A stretch of DNA of 45,903 bases from Flavobacteriales bacterium (lineage in GTDB: Bacteria; Bacteroidota; Bacteroidia; Flavobacteriales_F; PHOS-HE28): the NCBI GenBank assembly GCA_017987115.1, contig JAGNUG010000019.1, positions 1 to 45,903 of the forward strand, in the 5' to 3' direction. Of the stretch, positions 37,032-44,091 are shown piece after piece. The notes beneath the pieces were generated by a model. The model searched no databases. It was not told the DNA's origin and worked only from the letters and a program-made list of their open reading frames with translations. Each line of letters starts with the position of its first letter. Within the stretch, counting starts at the first letter, position 1. Both the position numbers and the translations under genes were made by a program.

Positions 37032-37969
37032 GATGCGATCCGAAAGGTGAAGTAGTTCAACATCGGTGCCGTGGTGCCATCGTTCGGGATCTCAGTTGGA
37101 GCGGAATGAGCGCCATCGTCAACGTAAACACGTACGAAGAGTACGGTGCCCGGTGAATACGCACCAAGCTGTAATTGAACCTTATGCGTAAACGTTGTGG
37201 CGGTGTTGCCAAGATCCGGACCGGACACTGAGTTCGAAGTGATCAACGTTAGCTCTGGAACGGTTCCGAATTCACTTATCGTTGTTGCCACTTTCACTTT
37301 GTTATACGTGAGAGCATTGCTCGCTGTCTCATCATCGGAAAAGGCAAACCAGAGGTCGATAGCAGAACCAGATACTTCGATCGGCTGTACACCTTCCCCA
37401 TCGCCGCGTGGGAACGCGTTATTTGTTGCACCTGCAGCAAACGCAAGGACACCGATCACTTGTGGTTCCAGATTCCCCGGTGTGGGTGTGTTGCCGAACA
37501 TGTCCTTTGCACCGGATGCGATCCAATTGTTTATCACTGCACGATAGGCATTACTATTCGCTGGCCAGTCTGAGTCAGCGGTCAGTTCCAACGGCATTAT
37601 GCCTGAAGTGTTCGGCACGAAGACCGTCAACCGTTCATGCAGGAACGATCCATCCACATCACCAGGAACAACACGATAGGTAAAGCTCCCTTGAGGGGTG
37701 TTGGCGATCGTTGGGTGATAGACCAACGAGTTATATGCGCTTCCAATGGATCGGAATTCCGGTTCAAAATTGCCGTCGTGGCATCCACTCACGGCGCAAC
37801 TAGGCCGAAGTATTTTTTGATGGATCCACGCAAAGTTGTCCTGCGGAATATTCTCTACCGTTGGGTTTGGTGAACCCCGTTCCAACTCGTCGTAAGGATT
37901 TGGCGTGTCCTTCTTGCATGCTGCGATCGCAAGAACAATTAGTAATATGATGATCCAGGTACCGCGCAT
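37028..37969 (-). CDS. Cytochrome-c-like lipoprotein with CX4CH motif
   Basis: A 313-residue lipoprotein: lipobox AIAAC at Cys18, then KKD. Residues 45-165 resemble planctomycete-type cytochrome c modules: FAWIHQKILRPSC, GCHDG, RVVPGDVDGSFL, GIMPLEL (possible distal Met) and AVINNWIASGAKD. The heme site reads C58-AVSG-C63-H64, four residues between cysteines where classical c-type cytochromes have two. The C-terminal half is a separate beta-rich domain (IEVSGSAIDLWFAFSDDET). It either carries heme attached in a non-standard way or is a heme-less relative. It lies 3 bases after the DUF1501-like gene. Confidence 0.78.
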   Translation of the reverse strand: MRGTWIIILLIVLAIAACKKDTPNPYDELERGSPNPTVENIPQDNFAWIHQKILRPSCAVSGCHDGNFEPEFRSIGSAYNSLVYHPTIANTPQGSFTYRVVPGDVDGSFLHERLTVFVPNTSGIMPLELTADSDWPANSNAYRAVINNWIASGAKDMFGNTPTPGNLEPQVIGVLAFAAGATNNAFPRGDGEGVQPIEVSGSAIDLWFAFSDDETASNALTYNKVKVATTISEFGTVPELTLITSNSVSGPDLGNTATTFTHKVQLQLGAYSPGTVLFVRVYVDDGAHSAPTEIPNDGTTAPMLNYFTFRIAS

Positions 37970-37972
37970 GAC

Positions 37973-39304
37973 TCAGATCCGATCGAACAATGATTGTGTG
38001 CCAGGCTCCAGGAATCCAGCGCTCAAGACTTCATTCTTCACACCAAGGATCTCCGCGATCGTAGGTACCACATCGGTCACGATACCAACCGGATCGTCCT
38101 CACTACCGATACTCAGGTTCGATGGAACACTTGCGCCGGCCATCATGCCGAAGACGCGTAACGAATTACTGTCGCTGTGATCGAACGAGTACCAATCATT
38201 TTGATCTTGGATCGCATTGGGTTCCGAATTGCGGCCGCATTCCGGAATGGCGATCACTACAGTATTGTTCGCCATCTCTGGGATGTTATTGTTGATGTAA
38301 TCCCACACATGTGCAACGGCGTGATCAGCGCGATGAAGTGCCGCGAGATAACCGGTGAAGCTGCTGTGGCATCCATCCACGCCGCTCATGTTCACCACGG
38401 TAAGCGCGGGTTTGAACCACTTCATCACTTCGCATGCATAACCAACTGTTGTTAGGTCACCACTGTCGTGAACAGGTGGATGCGCGATGGTACCGTTGTG
38501 CGTTTTGGTGAACATTTCAGACATGAACGCCTTGATATCCTGCTTCTCTTCCGGTGTGTTCCCGATGCTTGTTGGTACTGATCCCAAGTGCTCGAAACTA
38601 TTATCGAGGAAGGATTTCATTTCGTAGATCGGTGCCAACTGATCTTGCGGATGATACACTTTAGCATCGGAGAGGTATTGATCCCCTGGAGGTCCGAACG
38701 TGATATTGGGAGCGAAGAAATTTGCGCCATATTGAGCGCCGTAATTCGGATGGATGCTGTAGTTCAGCAACGGTACGCTATTCCCGATCGAGTTGCCAAT
38801 GAACCAGGTCTTACTGGCCGGCACACCGCCATGTCGACGGAGATACTCGAAGATCGTTGGATTCAATGGTTTCTGTTGAAGACCTTGCGTCGCCGCCGTA
38901 TTTCCTTGCAACAACGAATTCAATCCACCATAGTGGCCAGCACTAACGGCACGCATCTCACGGAAAAGTGTGCCTTGTTGTTGTAGCGTTTGGCCAAGGA
39001 TCGGTTGAATGGGATTGATACCACCCAGACCTGTACCGTAAACGATCTTCTGTGGCGGAGGAGCACCGTCCAACATATTGTACATGATGTTGCCTTCGGT
39101 GGGGTCGCTTTGGCTATCACTGAGATAGCGTTGCAACACACTTTCCTGTTGGCGAACACCGCCGGCGAACAACACGAATACAACGTGCTGCGCTAGCTGC
39201 GCCCCGGAGGCGGCAAACAAGCGACCACTTGGCAGGATGTAAGGTGCAGCGATCAATCCCGCCGCCGCGGCACCCGTTCGTTTTATGAATTTTCTGCGGT
39301 TCAT
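37973..39304 (-). CDS. DUF1501-like protein with Tat signal
   Basis: A 443-residue protein with a twin-arginine signal, NRRKFIKRTGAAAAGLIAAP. The body follows the DUF1501 / alkaline-phosphatase-like pattern: VVFVLFAGGVRQQE, AVSAGHYGGLNSLLQGN, VVNMSGVDGCHSSFTGYLAA, HRADHAVAHVWDYI, VVIAIPECGRNSEPN and IVTDVVPTIAEILGV near the end. In Planctomycetes and Bacteroidota DUF1501 proteins are commonly encoded next to cytochrome-like/DUF1549 partners, which agrees with the neighbours here. Enzymatic activity is unproven. Folded Tat export fits a metal- or cofactor-containing protein (inference). Confidence 0.85.
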   Translation of the reverse strand: MNRRKFIKRTGAAAAGLIAAPYILPSGRLFAASGAQLAQHVVFVLFAGGVRQQESVLQRYLSDSQSDPTEGNIMYNMLDGAPPPQKIVYGTGLGGINPIQPILGQTLQQQGTLFREMRAVSAGHYGGLNSLLQGNTAATQGLQQKPLNPTIFEYLRRHGGVPASKTWFIGNSIGNSVPLLNYSIHPNYGAQYGANFFAPNITFGPPGDQYLSDAKVYHPQDQLAPIYEMKSFLDNSFEHLGSVPTSIGNTPEEKQDIKAFMSEMFTKTHNGTIAHPPVHDSGDLTTVGYACEVMKWFKPALTVVNMSGVDGCHSSFTGYLAALHRADHAVAHVWDYINNNIPEMANNTVVIAIPECGRNSEPNAIQDQNDWYSFDHSDSNSLRVFGMMAGASVPSNLSIGSEDDPVGIVTDVVPTIAEILGVKNEVLSAGFLEPGTQSLFDRI

Positions 39305-39341
39305 GGTTGTTCTACTAGTTGTTCCGATCCCAGGTACGGGG

Positions 39342-39845
39342 TCAGTAGAATAAATACTCCTCGCTTAATGCGAAAGAGAAGTAGATGAGTTCAGGTGTCA
39401 CATTCGGGTCCGCCGTGATCTTATTACGGAACCAGGTCTTTTCGGCCTCGGTAGGGTTACGTACCAAGAACCGGTTGTACGTGGCAGTGATGAACACATC
39501 AAGATCCGCATTCATTTCAGCAGCTGTCGGGATCTGCACACCGGGTTTGTTCATGAAGTTGCTGATGATCACTTCGCGCGCCAACTGCTTGTCTCCAATA
39601 CTTTGGATGCACTGATCAATTTTGTACAGATCGTTCGGTGATAGCGCGGTCTGAAACAGGTTCGCGTGCAGGATCGCTGCATACTCCTGGTTGGATTTTT
39701 CGCGATCCTTAACACCATCATTCAAGTCCAGATCGACCGGATCAAGCTCGTAGACGAACAGGTCTTTCTTACAACCGGTCATTAGCAGCGCGACCCCTAG
39801 GAGCATTGCCACCGATCGTAGTATGGATGTTGTGTTGTGTTGCAT
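39342..39845 (-). CDS. Lipoprotein with FLxRxP/SEEY motif
   Basis: A 167-residue lipoprotein: lipobox LMTGC at Cys25 followed by KKD. The C-terminal 60 residues contain TYNRFLVRNPTEAEKTWF and then FALSEEYLFY. The same FLxRxP...S(D/E)EY layout appears in the C-terminal part of the upstream lipoprotein, and DUF1549/DUF4214-type proteins have comparable LLGRxP motifs, so the two may be paralogous halves. No catalytic motif is recognised. It lies 37 bases upstream of the DUF1501-like gene and 19 bases downstream of the next lipoprotein gene. Confidence 0.78.
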   Translation of the reverse strand: MQHNTTSILRSVAMLLGVALLMTGCKKDLFVYELDPVDLDLNDGVKDREKSNQEYAAILHANLFQTALSPNDLYKIDQCIQSIGDKQLAREVIISNFMNKPGVQIPTAAEMNADLDVFITATYNRFLVRNPTEAEKTWFRNKITADPNVTPELIYFSFALSEEYLFY

Positions 39846-39864
39846 GGCGATCTATTCCAAATCC

Positions 39865-40809
39865 TCAGTTAGCGCTATTACTCAGACCAGCATATTCATC
39901 GCTGATCAGGATGGTCCGTTGAAGTCGTTGGAAGTCATGGTCACTTTGATATGTTGTTGTGATCTGATAGGATTCGAACGTTGAAGGATCACGGCCTAGG
40001 AAGGACCGGTAGCAGAACCTTACCAGACCTTCATTTCCTTCGGGGCTGTTCACCAGAATATCCAGATACCCGGACTTGTTCTGTGCGCTTGCACCAAAGA
40101 GAATCGCGCTCGCGTTGTACTCTACCATTGTGAACCCGGCGGTGAATTCCGCGTTGGTCGGATACCGGAACAACATGTTGTCGAACGACGCATTCACGAA
40201 ATTGAATGAATTCATATTGATGAAGTCGAACACTGAATTGAACATCATGCGCTTCACCACTTCGTTCGCTGTGATCAACCCATCACGGTGATCAACACGG
40301 GCATTCTTCAAGCGAAGCAATTTCTGTAATGTGCTGTTGCTTTCGCTTGCACCTTGCGCATTGCCGCTCAATGAATCCGCAAGAGCAGCTTGTTGGGCGT
40401 CACTGATGTAACCATCAATAACATCATCGCTCACTCCTTCCAGAAAACGCGCTTTGAAAGACCCATAGAGACGTTGGTGATAAGCTTCCTTGTACGACGA
40501 ATCACCTTGCACGAATGCCGTGCTGGTCATCAACTTATTCACCAAAGAGACACGCGCATCACTATTCAGTCCCGCGTTCTCCAGGTCGGCTACTTCTGCA
40601 TCCATCTCGGCATCCACCGGTTCGCGGCCCAAGAGATCGATGAACAGCCGGTTCACGTAATTCCGTGTCACCACGGTCGGTACACCATCGTAGTCAGGTG
40701 CCACATTGTCCGGGCGAACTTCCAACTCCTGTTTCTTGCAGGCCGAACATATCAACACGGCCAGAAGTACTGGCAGGTGGTTCGTTCGGAAGGTGTGCGT
40801 CGTTGACAT
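39865..40809 (-). CDS. DUF1549/DUF4214-like lipoprotein, first gene of the seven-gene operon
   Basis: A 314-residue lipoprotein; the lipid cysteine is Cys24 (LICSAC) followed by KKQE. Near the N-terminus it has RNYVNRLFIDLLGREPVDAE, the type of motif that opens DUF1549-like modules. Near the C-terminus it has CYRSFLGRDPS and ILISDEYAGL. The protein therefore seems to hold two copies of an LLGRxP/SxEY unit. DUF1549-type proteins are typical companions of DUF1501 and planctomycete cytochromes. Function is unknown. I could not find a confident promoter in the 250 bases upstream. Confidence 0.75.
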   Translation of the reverse strand: MSTTHTFRTNHLPVLLAVLICSACKKQELEVRPDNVAPDYDGVPTVVTRNYVNRLFIDLLGREPVDAEMDAEVADLENAGLNSDARVSLVNKLMTSTAFVQGDSSYKEAYHQRLYGSFKARFLEGVSDDVIDGYISDAQQAALADSLSGNAQGASESNSTLQKLLRLKNARVDHRDGLITANEVVKRMMFNSVFDFINMNSFNFVNASFDNMLFRYPTNAEFTAGFTMVEYNASAILFGASAQNKSGYLDILVNSPEGNEGLVRFCYRSFLGRDPSTFESYQITTTYQSDHDFQRLQRTILISDEYAGLSNSAN

Positions 40810-41062
40810 GGATAGCTATCTCAGATTCCTGTACGCAGTTGGTTCCGGGAAGTGACTTAATCTCGGCAGAAAGGGTACACGGCTACGACCAAGGCTCAAT
40901 TCCATCGACGAATACACATTAGAGGTACGGTGAATCTGATCCGTGTTTCATGGCACTTTGCTCAATTAAGACCCCATTGCCAATGATCAGCGCATACAGG
41001 TAACAATACAACTTGAACTACGTACAGTATCTTCATTTCCATAATAACGGCACCGTTAAAAA
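40810..41062. other. Non-coding stretch upstream of the seven-gene operon
   Basis: About 250 bases that must contain the promoter of the minus-strand operon starting at 40809. I see no exact TAnnTTTG box on the minus strand and no coding frame or RNA gene I can support. Confidence 0.4.
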
Positions 41063-41098
41063 GGGAAACGCCCCGTGATGACCACAGGGCGTTCTTCC
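41063..41098 (-). terminator. Rho-independent terminator
   Basis: Read on the minus strand, AACGCCC (41093-41087) pairs with GGGCGTT (41073-41067). The inner GTG/CAC extends the stem with one mismatch around a short loop. It is followed by TCCCTTTTT. It would end transcripts coming from the 41220-41372 region. Confidence 0.7.
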
Positions 41099-41105
41099 AA
41101 TGTTT

Positions 41106-41210
41106 TCACCCAAAGGTGATTCTGGATGGCAGGTCCTTCGTTTCGCCGAAGGAGAATACCCCGGTTACATGCGACCATAGAACATTAGCTCTGTCGCTTT
41201 TCACCGGCAT
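41106..41210 (-). CDS. Possible 34-residue peptide
   Basis: An ATG at 41210 opens a 34-codon frame (MPVKSDRANVLW... ending SRITFG) stopping at TGA 41106, directly before the terminator at 41063-41098. There is no hydrophobic segment and no recognised family. Position between a small gene and a terminator is the only support; it may be chance, or the interval may encode a structured RNA instead. Confidence 0.2.
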   Translation of the reverse strand: MPVKSDRANVLWSHVTGVFSFGETKDLPSRITFG

Positions 41211-41219
41211 TAAGGTTGC

Positions 41220-41372
41220 TCAACGATTAACCGCGATCTCCGCTTCGGAGGAATTTTGATCCGAAGGTGGTTCGTAGGTCACAACAACAATGGCGAGAAG
41301 CGCCGCTATAGCAGCCGCTTGTATCATGGTGAGGTATTTCGGTTCCATGGTGAATTGTTCTAATTGGTTCAT
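41220..41372 (-). CDS. Possible 50-residue single-pass membrane peptide
   Basis: From ATG 41372 the frame runs 50 codons to TGA at 41220. Residues 14-33 form one hydrophobic helix (LTMIQAAAIAALLAIVVVTY), flanked by a short polar N-terminus (MNQLEQFTMEPK) and an acidic tail (EPPSDQNSSEAEIAVNR). Met9 and Met16 are alternative starts. The polar-helix-polar organisation and a terminator about 120 bases downstream support a real small gene; no family is recognised. Confidence 0.45.
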   Translation of the reverse strand: MNQLEQFTMEPKYLTMIQAAAIAALLAIVVVTYEPPSDQNSSEAEIAVNR

Positions 41373-41502
41373 CCCTTGCTACGGGTGCACTCCTGGAAAT
41401 GTGACGCAAAGTCGACATAAAGCGATCTGATATTGCCGAACCTCCACAGTTCATCGACGGAATACCCGGATGCGAAACCTCAACAGAACCGGATCCGAAT
41501 GG

Positions 41503-41790
41503 TCATGGTGTCAAATAACCTTTGATCGAATCCACATACGTTCCGAACGCAGCAGCCCCCTTAGGCGATATGGAACATGTGGTAAGCGGATAATTATCAC
41601 GGAAACCTTTCTTAACACGAACGTATCCCGCTTCCTTCAGCTTGCTGATCTGCACGCTGAGGTTACCTCGCGTTGCACCTGTTTGCTCGAGGAGCCACGT
41701 GAAATCGGCGTGCTCAACACCTACCAATAAGCTCATTACTGCAAGTCGAAGCTGATTGTGCAATACCGGGTCCAAAGGTTCAAACGCCAT
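41503..41790 (-). CDS. Winged-helix transcriptional regulator (HTH_34-like)
   Basis: A 95-residue protein consisting almost only of a winged helix: DPVLHNQLRLAVMSLL, DFTWLLEQTGATRGNLSVQ (helix-turn-helix), HxxKLKEAGYVRVKKGF-like recognition and wing, and PLTTCSISPKGAAAF. This matches the compact MarR-like HTH_34 family common in Bacteroidota. It overlaps the membrane-protein gene by 11 bases and is co-transcribed with it, so it probably controls its own operon through the palindrome at 42377-42388 (inference). Confidence 0.88.
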   Translation of the reverse strand: MAFEPLDPVLHNQLRLAVMSLLVGVEHADFTWLLEQTGATRGNLSVQISKLKEAGYVRVKKGFRDNYPLTTCSISPKGAAAFGTYVDSIKGYLTP

Positions 41791-42352
41791 TCTCGTGCCG
41801 CCTAAGTAGGATGCCTGGGATCAAATAACCAAGTACGATCGCCCCGGCAAATACCAATGAAGAGTACTCCTGCAGATAAAAGAATGACAAGATCCCGAAT
41901 GCCCAAAAGACCACTCCACCGACCAACAACGGTCGAAATCGGATCAGCGCACCCGTGGTGAAAGTCGGTAGCCCGGTAAGCAAAAGTATGAAAGGATTAG
42001 GGTCAAGGCGTTGAGAAACCGTGCCAATGATCACGAGGACCAAAGTAATTCCGAACGCACCCCATATCGTGGATTGAACACGATCCATAACGGTACTAAC
42101 GCCTCGCTTTTTGCCTTCACGGTATCCGTAAACAGTAGACACCACACCACCTATCACGCCGGCAATTACCCATGCTGCCCCTTTGGTCTGAATGCCGTTG
42201 ATCCGTAGATAGTGATCGGCGATCCCTGCCGTGGCAAGCAGCACGCCCCATAACAGGAAAAAGAAATTCGATCGTTGAAATGAACGTTTCGCTTGAGCGA
42301 CCATCTGGTTGATCACATCCAAGCTTTGTGCGGGTGTCAATTGATTTTCCAT
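41780..42352 (-). CDS. Multi-pass membrane protein of unknown function
   Basis: A 190-residue protein from ATG 42352; a longer in-frame start at 42373 would lie inside the promoter. About six hydrophobic helices are visible, for example FFFLLWGVLLATAGIADHY, AAWVIAGVIGGVVSTVYGY, FGITLVLVIIGTV and SLVFAGAIVLGYLIPGILL. The N-terminal 30 residues are cytoplasmic-looking (LTPAQSLDVINQMVAQAKRS). It is first in a two-gene unit with a winged-helix regulator, a recurring pairing in Bacteroidota; a sensor or regulated-membrane role is inferred only. Confidence 0.8.
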   Translation of the reverse strand: MENQLTPAQSLDVINQMVAQAKRSFQRSNFFFLLWGVLLATAGIADHYLRINGIQTKGAAWVIAGVIGGVVSTVYGYREGKKRGVSTVMDRVQSTIWGAFGITLVLVIIGTVSQRLDPNPFILLLTGLPTFTTGALIRFRPLLVGGVVFWAFGILSFFYLQEYSSLVFAGAIVLGYLIPGILLRRHENGV

Positions 42353-42370
42353 TTTGATGTATTTATAGTG

Positions 42371-42402
42371 CAAACATAAACTAGTTTACGTTATAAACCA
42401 AA
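42371..42402 (-). promoter_or_regulatory. Promoter of the membrane-protein/regulator operon
   Basis: On the minus strand TTTG (42402-42399) is followed after 20 bases by TATGTTTG (42378-42371), an exact Bacteroidota -33/-7 pair. Transcription should start near 42366, 13-14 bases before ATG 42352. Confidence 0.75.
42377..42388. promoter_or_regulatory. Candidate operator palindrome
   Basis: TAAACTAGTTTA is a perfect 12-base palindrome. It overlaps the first two bases of the -7 box and fills part of the -33/-7 spacer of the minus-strand operon. It also lies just upstream of the plus-strand -7 box at 42411. A regulator bound here could repress both directions. Confidence 0.45.
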
Positions 42403-42410
42403 TTTCACGA

Positions 42411-42418
42411 TAAATTTG
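42411..42418 (+). promoter_or_regulatory. -7 box of the NAD(P)-binding gene, leaderless spacing
   Basis: TAAATTTG is an exact TAnnTTTG match ending four bases before ATG 42423. The predicted start site coincides with the A of the start codon. Confidence 0.5.
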
Positions 42419-42422
42419 TGCA

Positions 42423-43061
42423 ATGTCATTCACACTATTGATTGCAGGCGCTACCGGGTTGGTCGGAAAAAAGACGCTGGAACTCGCACTTGCTGATCCG
42501 ATGATCGAAAAGGTCATTGCACCGGTCCGCAGGAAACTACCGGATCATCCCAAGCTTGAACAATGGATGGATGGCGACCTAACAAAGGCACTGCGTCCCT
42601 TAAGAACAGATGCGGTGATCTGCTGCCTAGGGACCACGATCAAAACTGCTGGCAGCAAGGAAGCATTCCGTCATGTGGATCACGATCTGGTCGTTATGCT
42701 TGGAAAGTGGGCGAAGGAACATGGAGTTGGAACATTCTGTGTTGTGAGTTCCATGGGAGCTGATGCCGGCTCGATGATCTTCTACAATAAAGTAAAAGGT
42801 GAAATGGAACGGGACCTGAAAGCGCTTGGGCTCCCTACCCTTCACATCTTTCATCCATCCATCCTGAAAGGACCAAGAGAAGAAGAACGCATTGGTGAAC
42901 GGATCGGAATTGCTGTAATGAGCGCACTCTCGGGAATTACACCCGACAACTATAAGCCAATGCCTTATGATGTCTTAGCGAAAGCATTGATCAGCGCCAT
43001 CAGGATCGAAACCAGCGGCACGCATGCGTATCGAAAGATCCTTGAACTCGCTGGTAGCTGA
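42423..43061 (+). CDS. NAD(P)-binding Rossmann-fold protein, atypical SDR
   Basis: A 212-residue protein with the dinucleotide-binding motif GATGLVG at 9-15, VICCLGTTIKTAG, VVSSMGA and the SDR-like YNKVKGEME (Tyr-x3-Lys spacing). The C-terminal HPSILKGPREEERIGERIG is typical of HTATIP2/YbjT-like atypical short-chain dehydrogenases. The reaction is unknown; some relatives act as redox-sensing or chaperone proteins. It is divergent from the regulator operon, from which a palindrome and two promoters separate it. Confidence 0.88.
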   Translation: MSFTLLIAGATGLVGKKTLELALADPMIEKVIAPVRRKLPDHPKLEQWMDGDLTKALRPLRTDAVICCLGTTIKTAGSKEAFRHVDHDLVVMLGKWAKEHGVGTFCVVSSMGADAGSMIFYNKVKGEMERDLKALGLPTLHIFHPSILKGPREEERIGERIGIAVMSALSGITPDNYKPMPYDVLAKALISAIRIETSGTHAYRKILELAGS

Positions 43062-43101
43062 ACAAATTTGCTTTCGACACGAACCCGAAGGAGGGTTACT
43101 G

Positions 43102-43109
43102 TATATTCG
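43102..43109 (+). promoter_or_regulatory. -7 box of the T9SS-sorted protein gene, leaderless spacing
   Basis: TATATTCG matches TAnnTT(T/C)G and ends four bases before ATG 43114. No clear -33 element is seen at 17-23 bases upstream. Confidence 0.45.
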
Positions 43110-43113
43110 TGAT

Positions 43114-43977
43114 ATGTTCCGAGCAATTACCGTTTGGCTGTTACTCGTTGTCACCTATGCCCAAGGTCAGAACGATTCGATCTTCCCGAGTATCTCAGGT
43201 TATTGGTTCATGCAAACGGTTAGTTGGGATTTTGATGGAACGAATATGAACTTCATAATTACGGATCACGACTTGTTCTATTCAGCACAGCCAGAGCAAT
43301 TAGCTAATGGCCTTTCTTGGGGTGCCGTGACGAACTTGAATGACGCGCCCATCGGATTGTTAGCGGTGGACGGGAGCCGTATCTATTTTAAAAGCACTGG
43401 GCCATATGACGTTGGATACGAGACGTACTATGACACGACGATGCGGCAAGTCTACGATTTCAACTTAGCCGTCGGAGATACGGCATACATGGGCAATCCG
43501 AATAGTTCACCCTATCCGGTTATTGTATATGACATAGACACTGCTTTCATTGCAAGTGCACCAAGAAGACGCTTCCAAATGGACAATGGCGACATTTGGG
43601 TCGAAGGCGTCGGGAGTTTAGAAGGACTGCTCAGGCCACTATTATATACGTTCGAAAACGGCTTCGAACTGCTCGATTATTGTGGTGAATATTTGGATAC
43701 GGATAGCGTTCAGTACACCGGTTGTTGGCCAACTGGTGTTGGAGCGAATGAGCTATTGAAGCCTGAAATTCTGGTCCATCCAAATCCGAATGATGGAGAG
43801 TTCTCCATTTTGAATTCCGACCCTGGTGCCAAGTTCAGCGTATGGGATATGCGAGGCGCGACAGTTGCAACTGGTCGAGTTGTGGGAGCAAGCACACGTG
43901 TTCGGCTACCAACACTTGCTACGGGTCTTTATGTTCTGGATGTGAACGACCAACGCACTAAGCTGATCATCGAGTAG
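43114..43977 (+). CDS. Secreted protein with T9SS type A sorting domain
   Basis: A 287-residue protein. ATG 43114 is chosen because it gives a signal peptide (MFRAITVWLLLVVTYAQGQ) and sits four bases after a -7 box; an in-frame ATG at 43024 lies inside the previous gene. The middle (about 30-200) is a beta-rich domain of unknown family (FPSISGYWFMQTVSWDFDG). The C-terminal about 75 residues are a T9SS type A sorting signal: ILVHPNPNDGEFSI, FSVWDMRGATV and ATGLYVLDV, ending KLIIE. The protein is expected on the cell surface or released. Function unknown. Confidence 0.83.
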   Translation: MFRAITVWLLLVVTYAQGQNDSIFPSISGYWFMQTVSWDFDGTNMNFIITDHDLFYSAQPEQLANGLSWGAVTNLNDAPIGLLAVDGSRIYFKSTGPYDVGYETYYDTTMRQVYDFNLAVGDTAYMGNPNSSPYPVIVYDIDTAFIASAPRRRFQMDNGDIWVEGVGSLEGLLRPLLYTFENGFELLDYCGEYLDTDSVQYTGCWPTGVGANELLKPEILVHPNPNDGEFSILNSDPGAKFSVWDMRGATVATGRVVGASTRVRLPTLATGLYVLDVNDQRTKLIIE

Positions 43978-44091
43978 GCCTTTCAAAAGATTGAGATCAA
44001 GCCAGACCTCATGAATAGAGCCGGGTGAAACCTGTAGGTTCAAGAAGACTTTTGAGCTTATGCGAGATCATTCGCATTATACCTTTCCGTA

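Noticed and set aside
41227-41454. 75-codon minus-strand frame overlapping the small membrane peptide
   Set aside because: Composition is Cys/His/Arg-rich noise; the alternative 50-codon frame on the same strand has a coherent transmembrane segment.
43983-44055. TCAAAAG (43983-43989) and CTTTTGA (44049-44055) inverted pair between convergent genes
   Set aside because: The arms are 7 bases with a loop near 60 bases; too weak for a terminator or attachment site.
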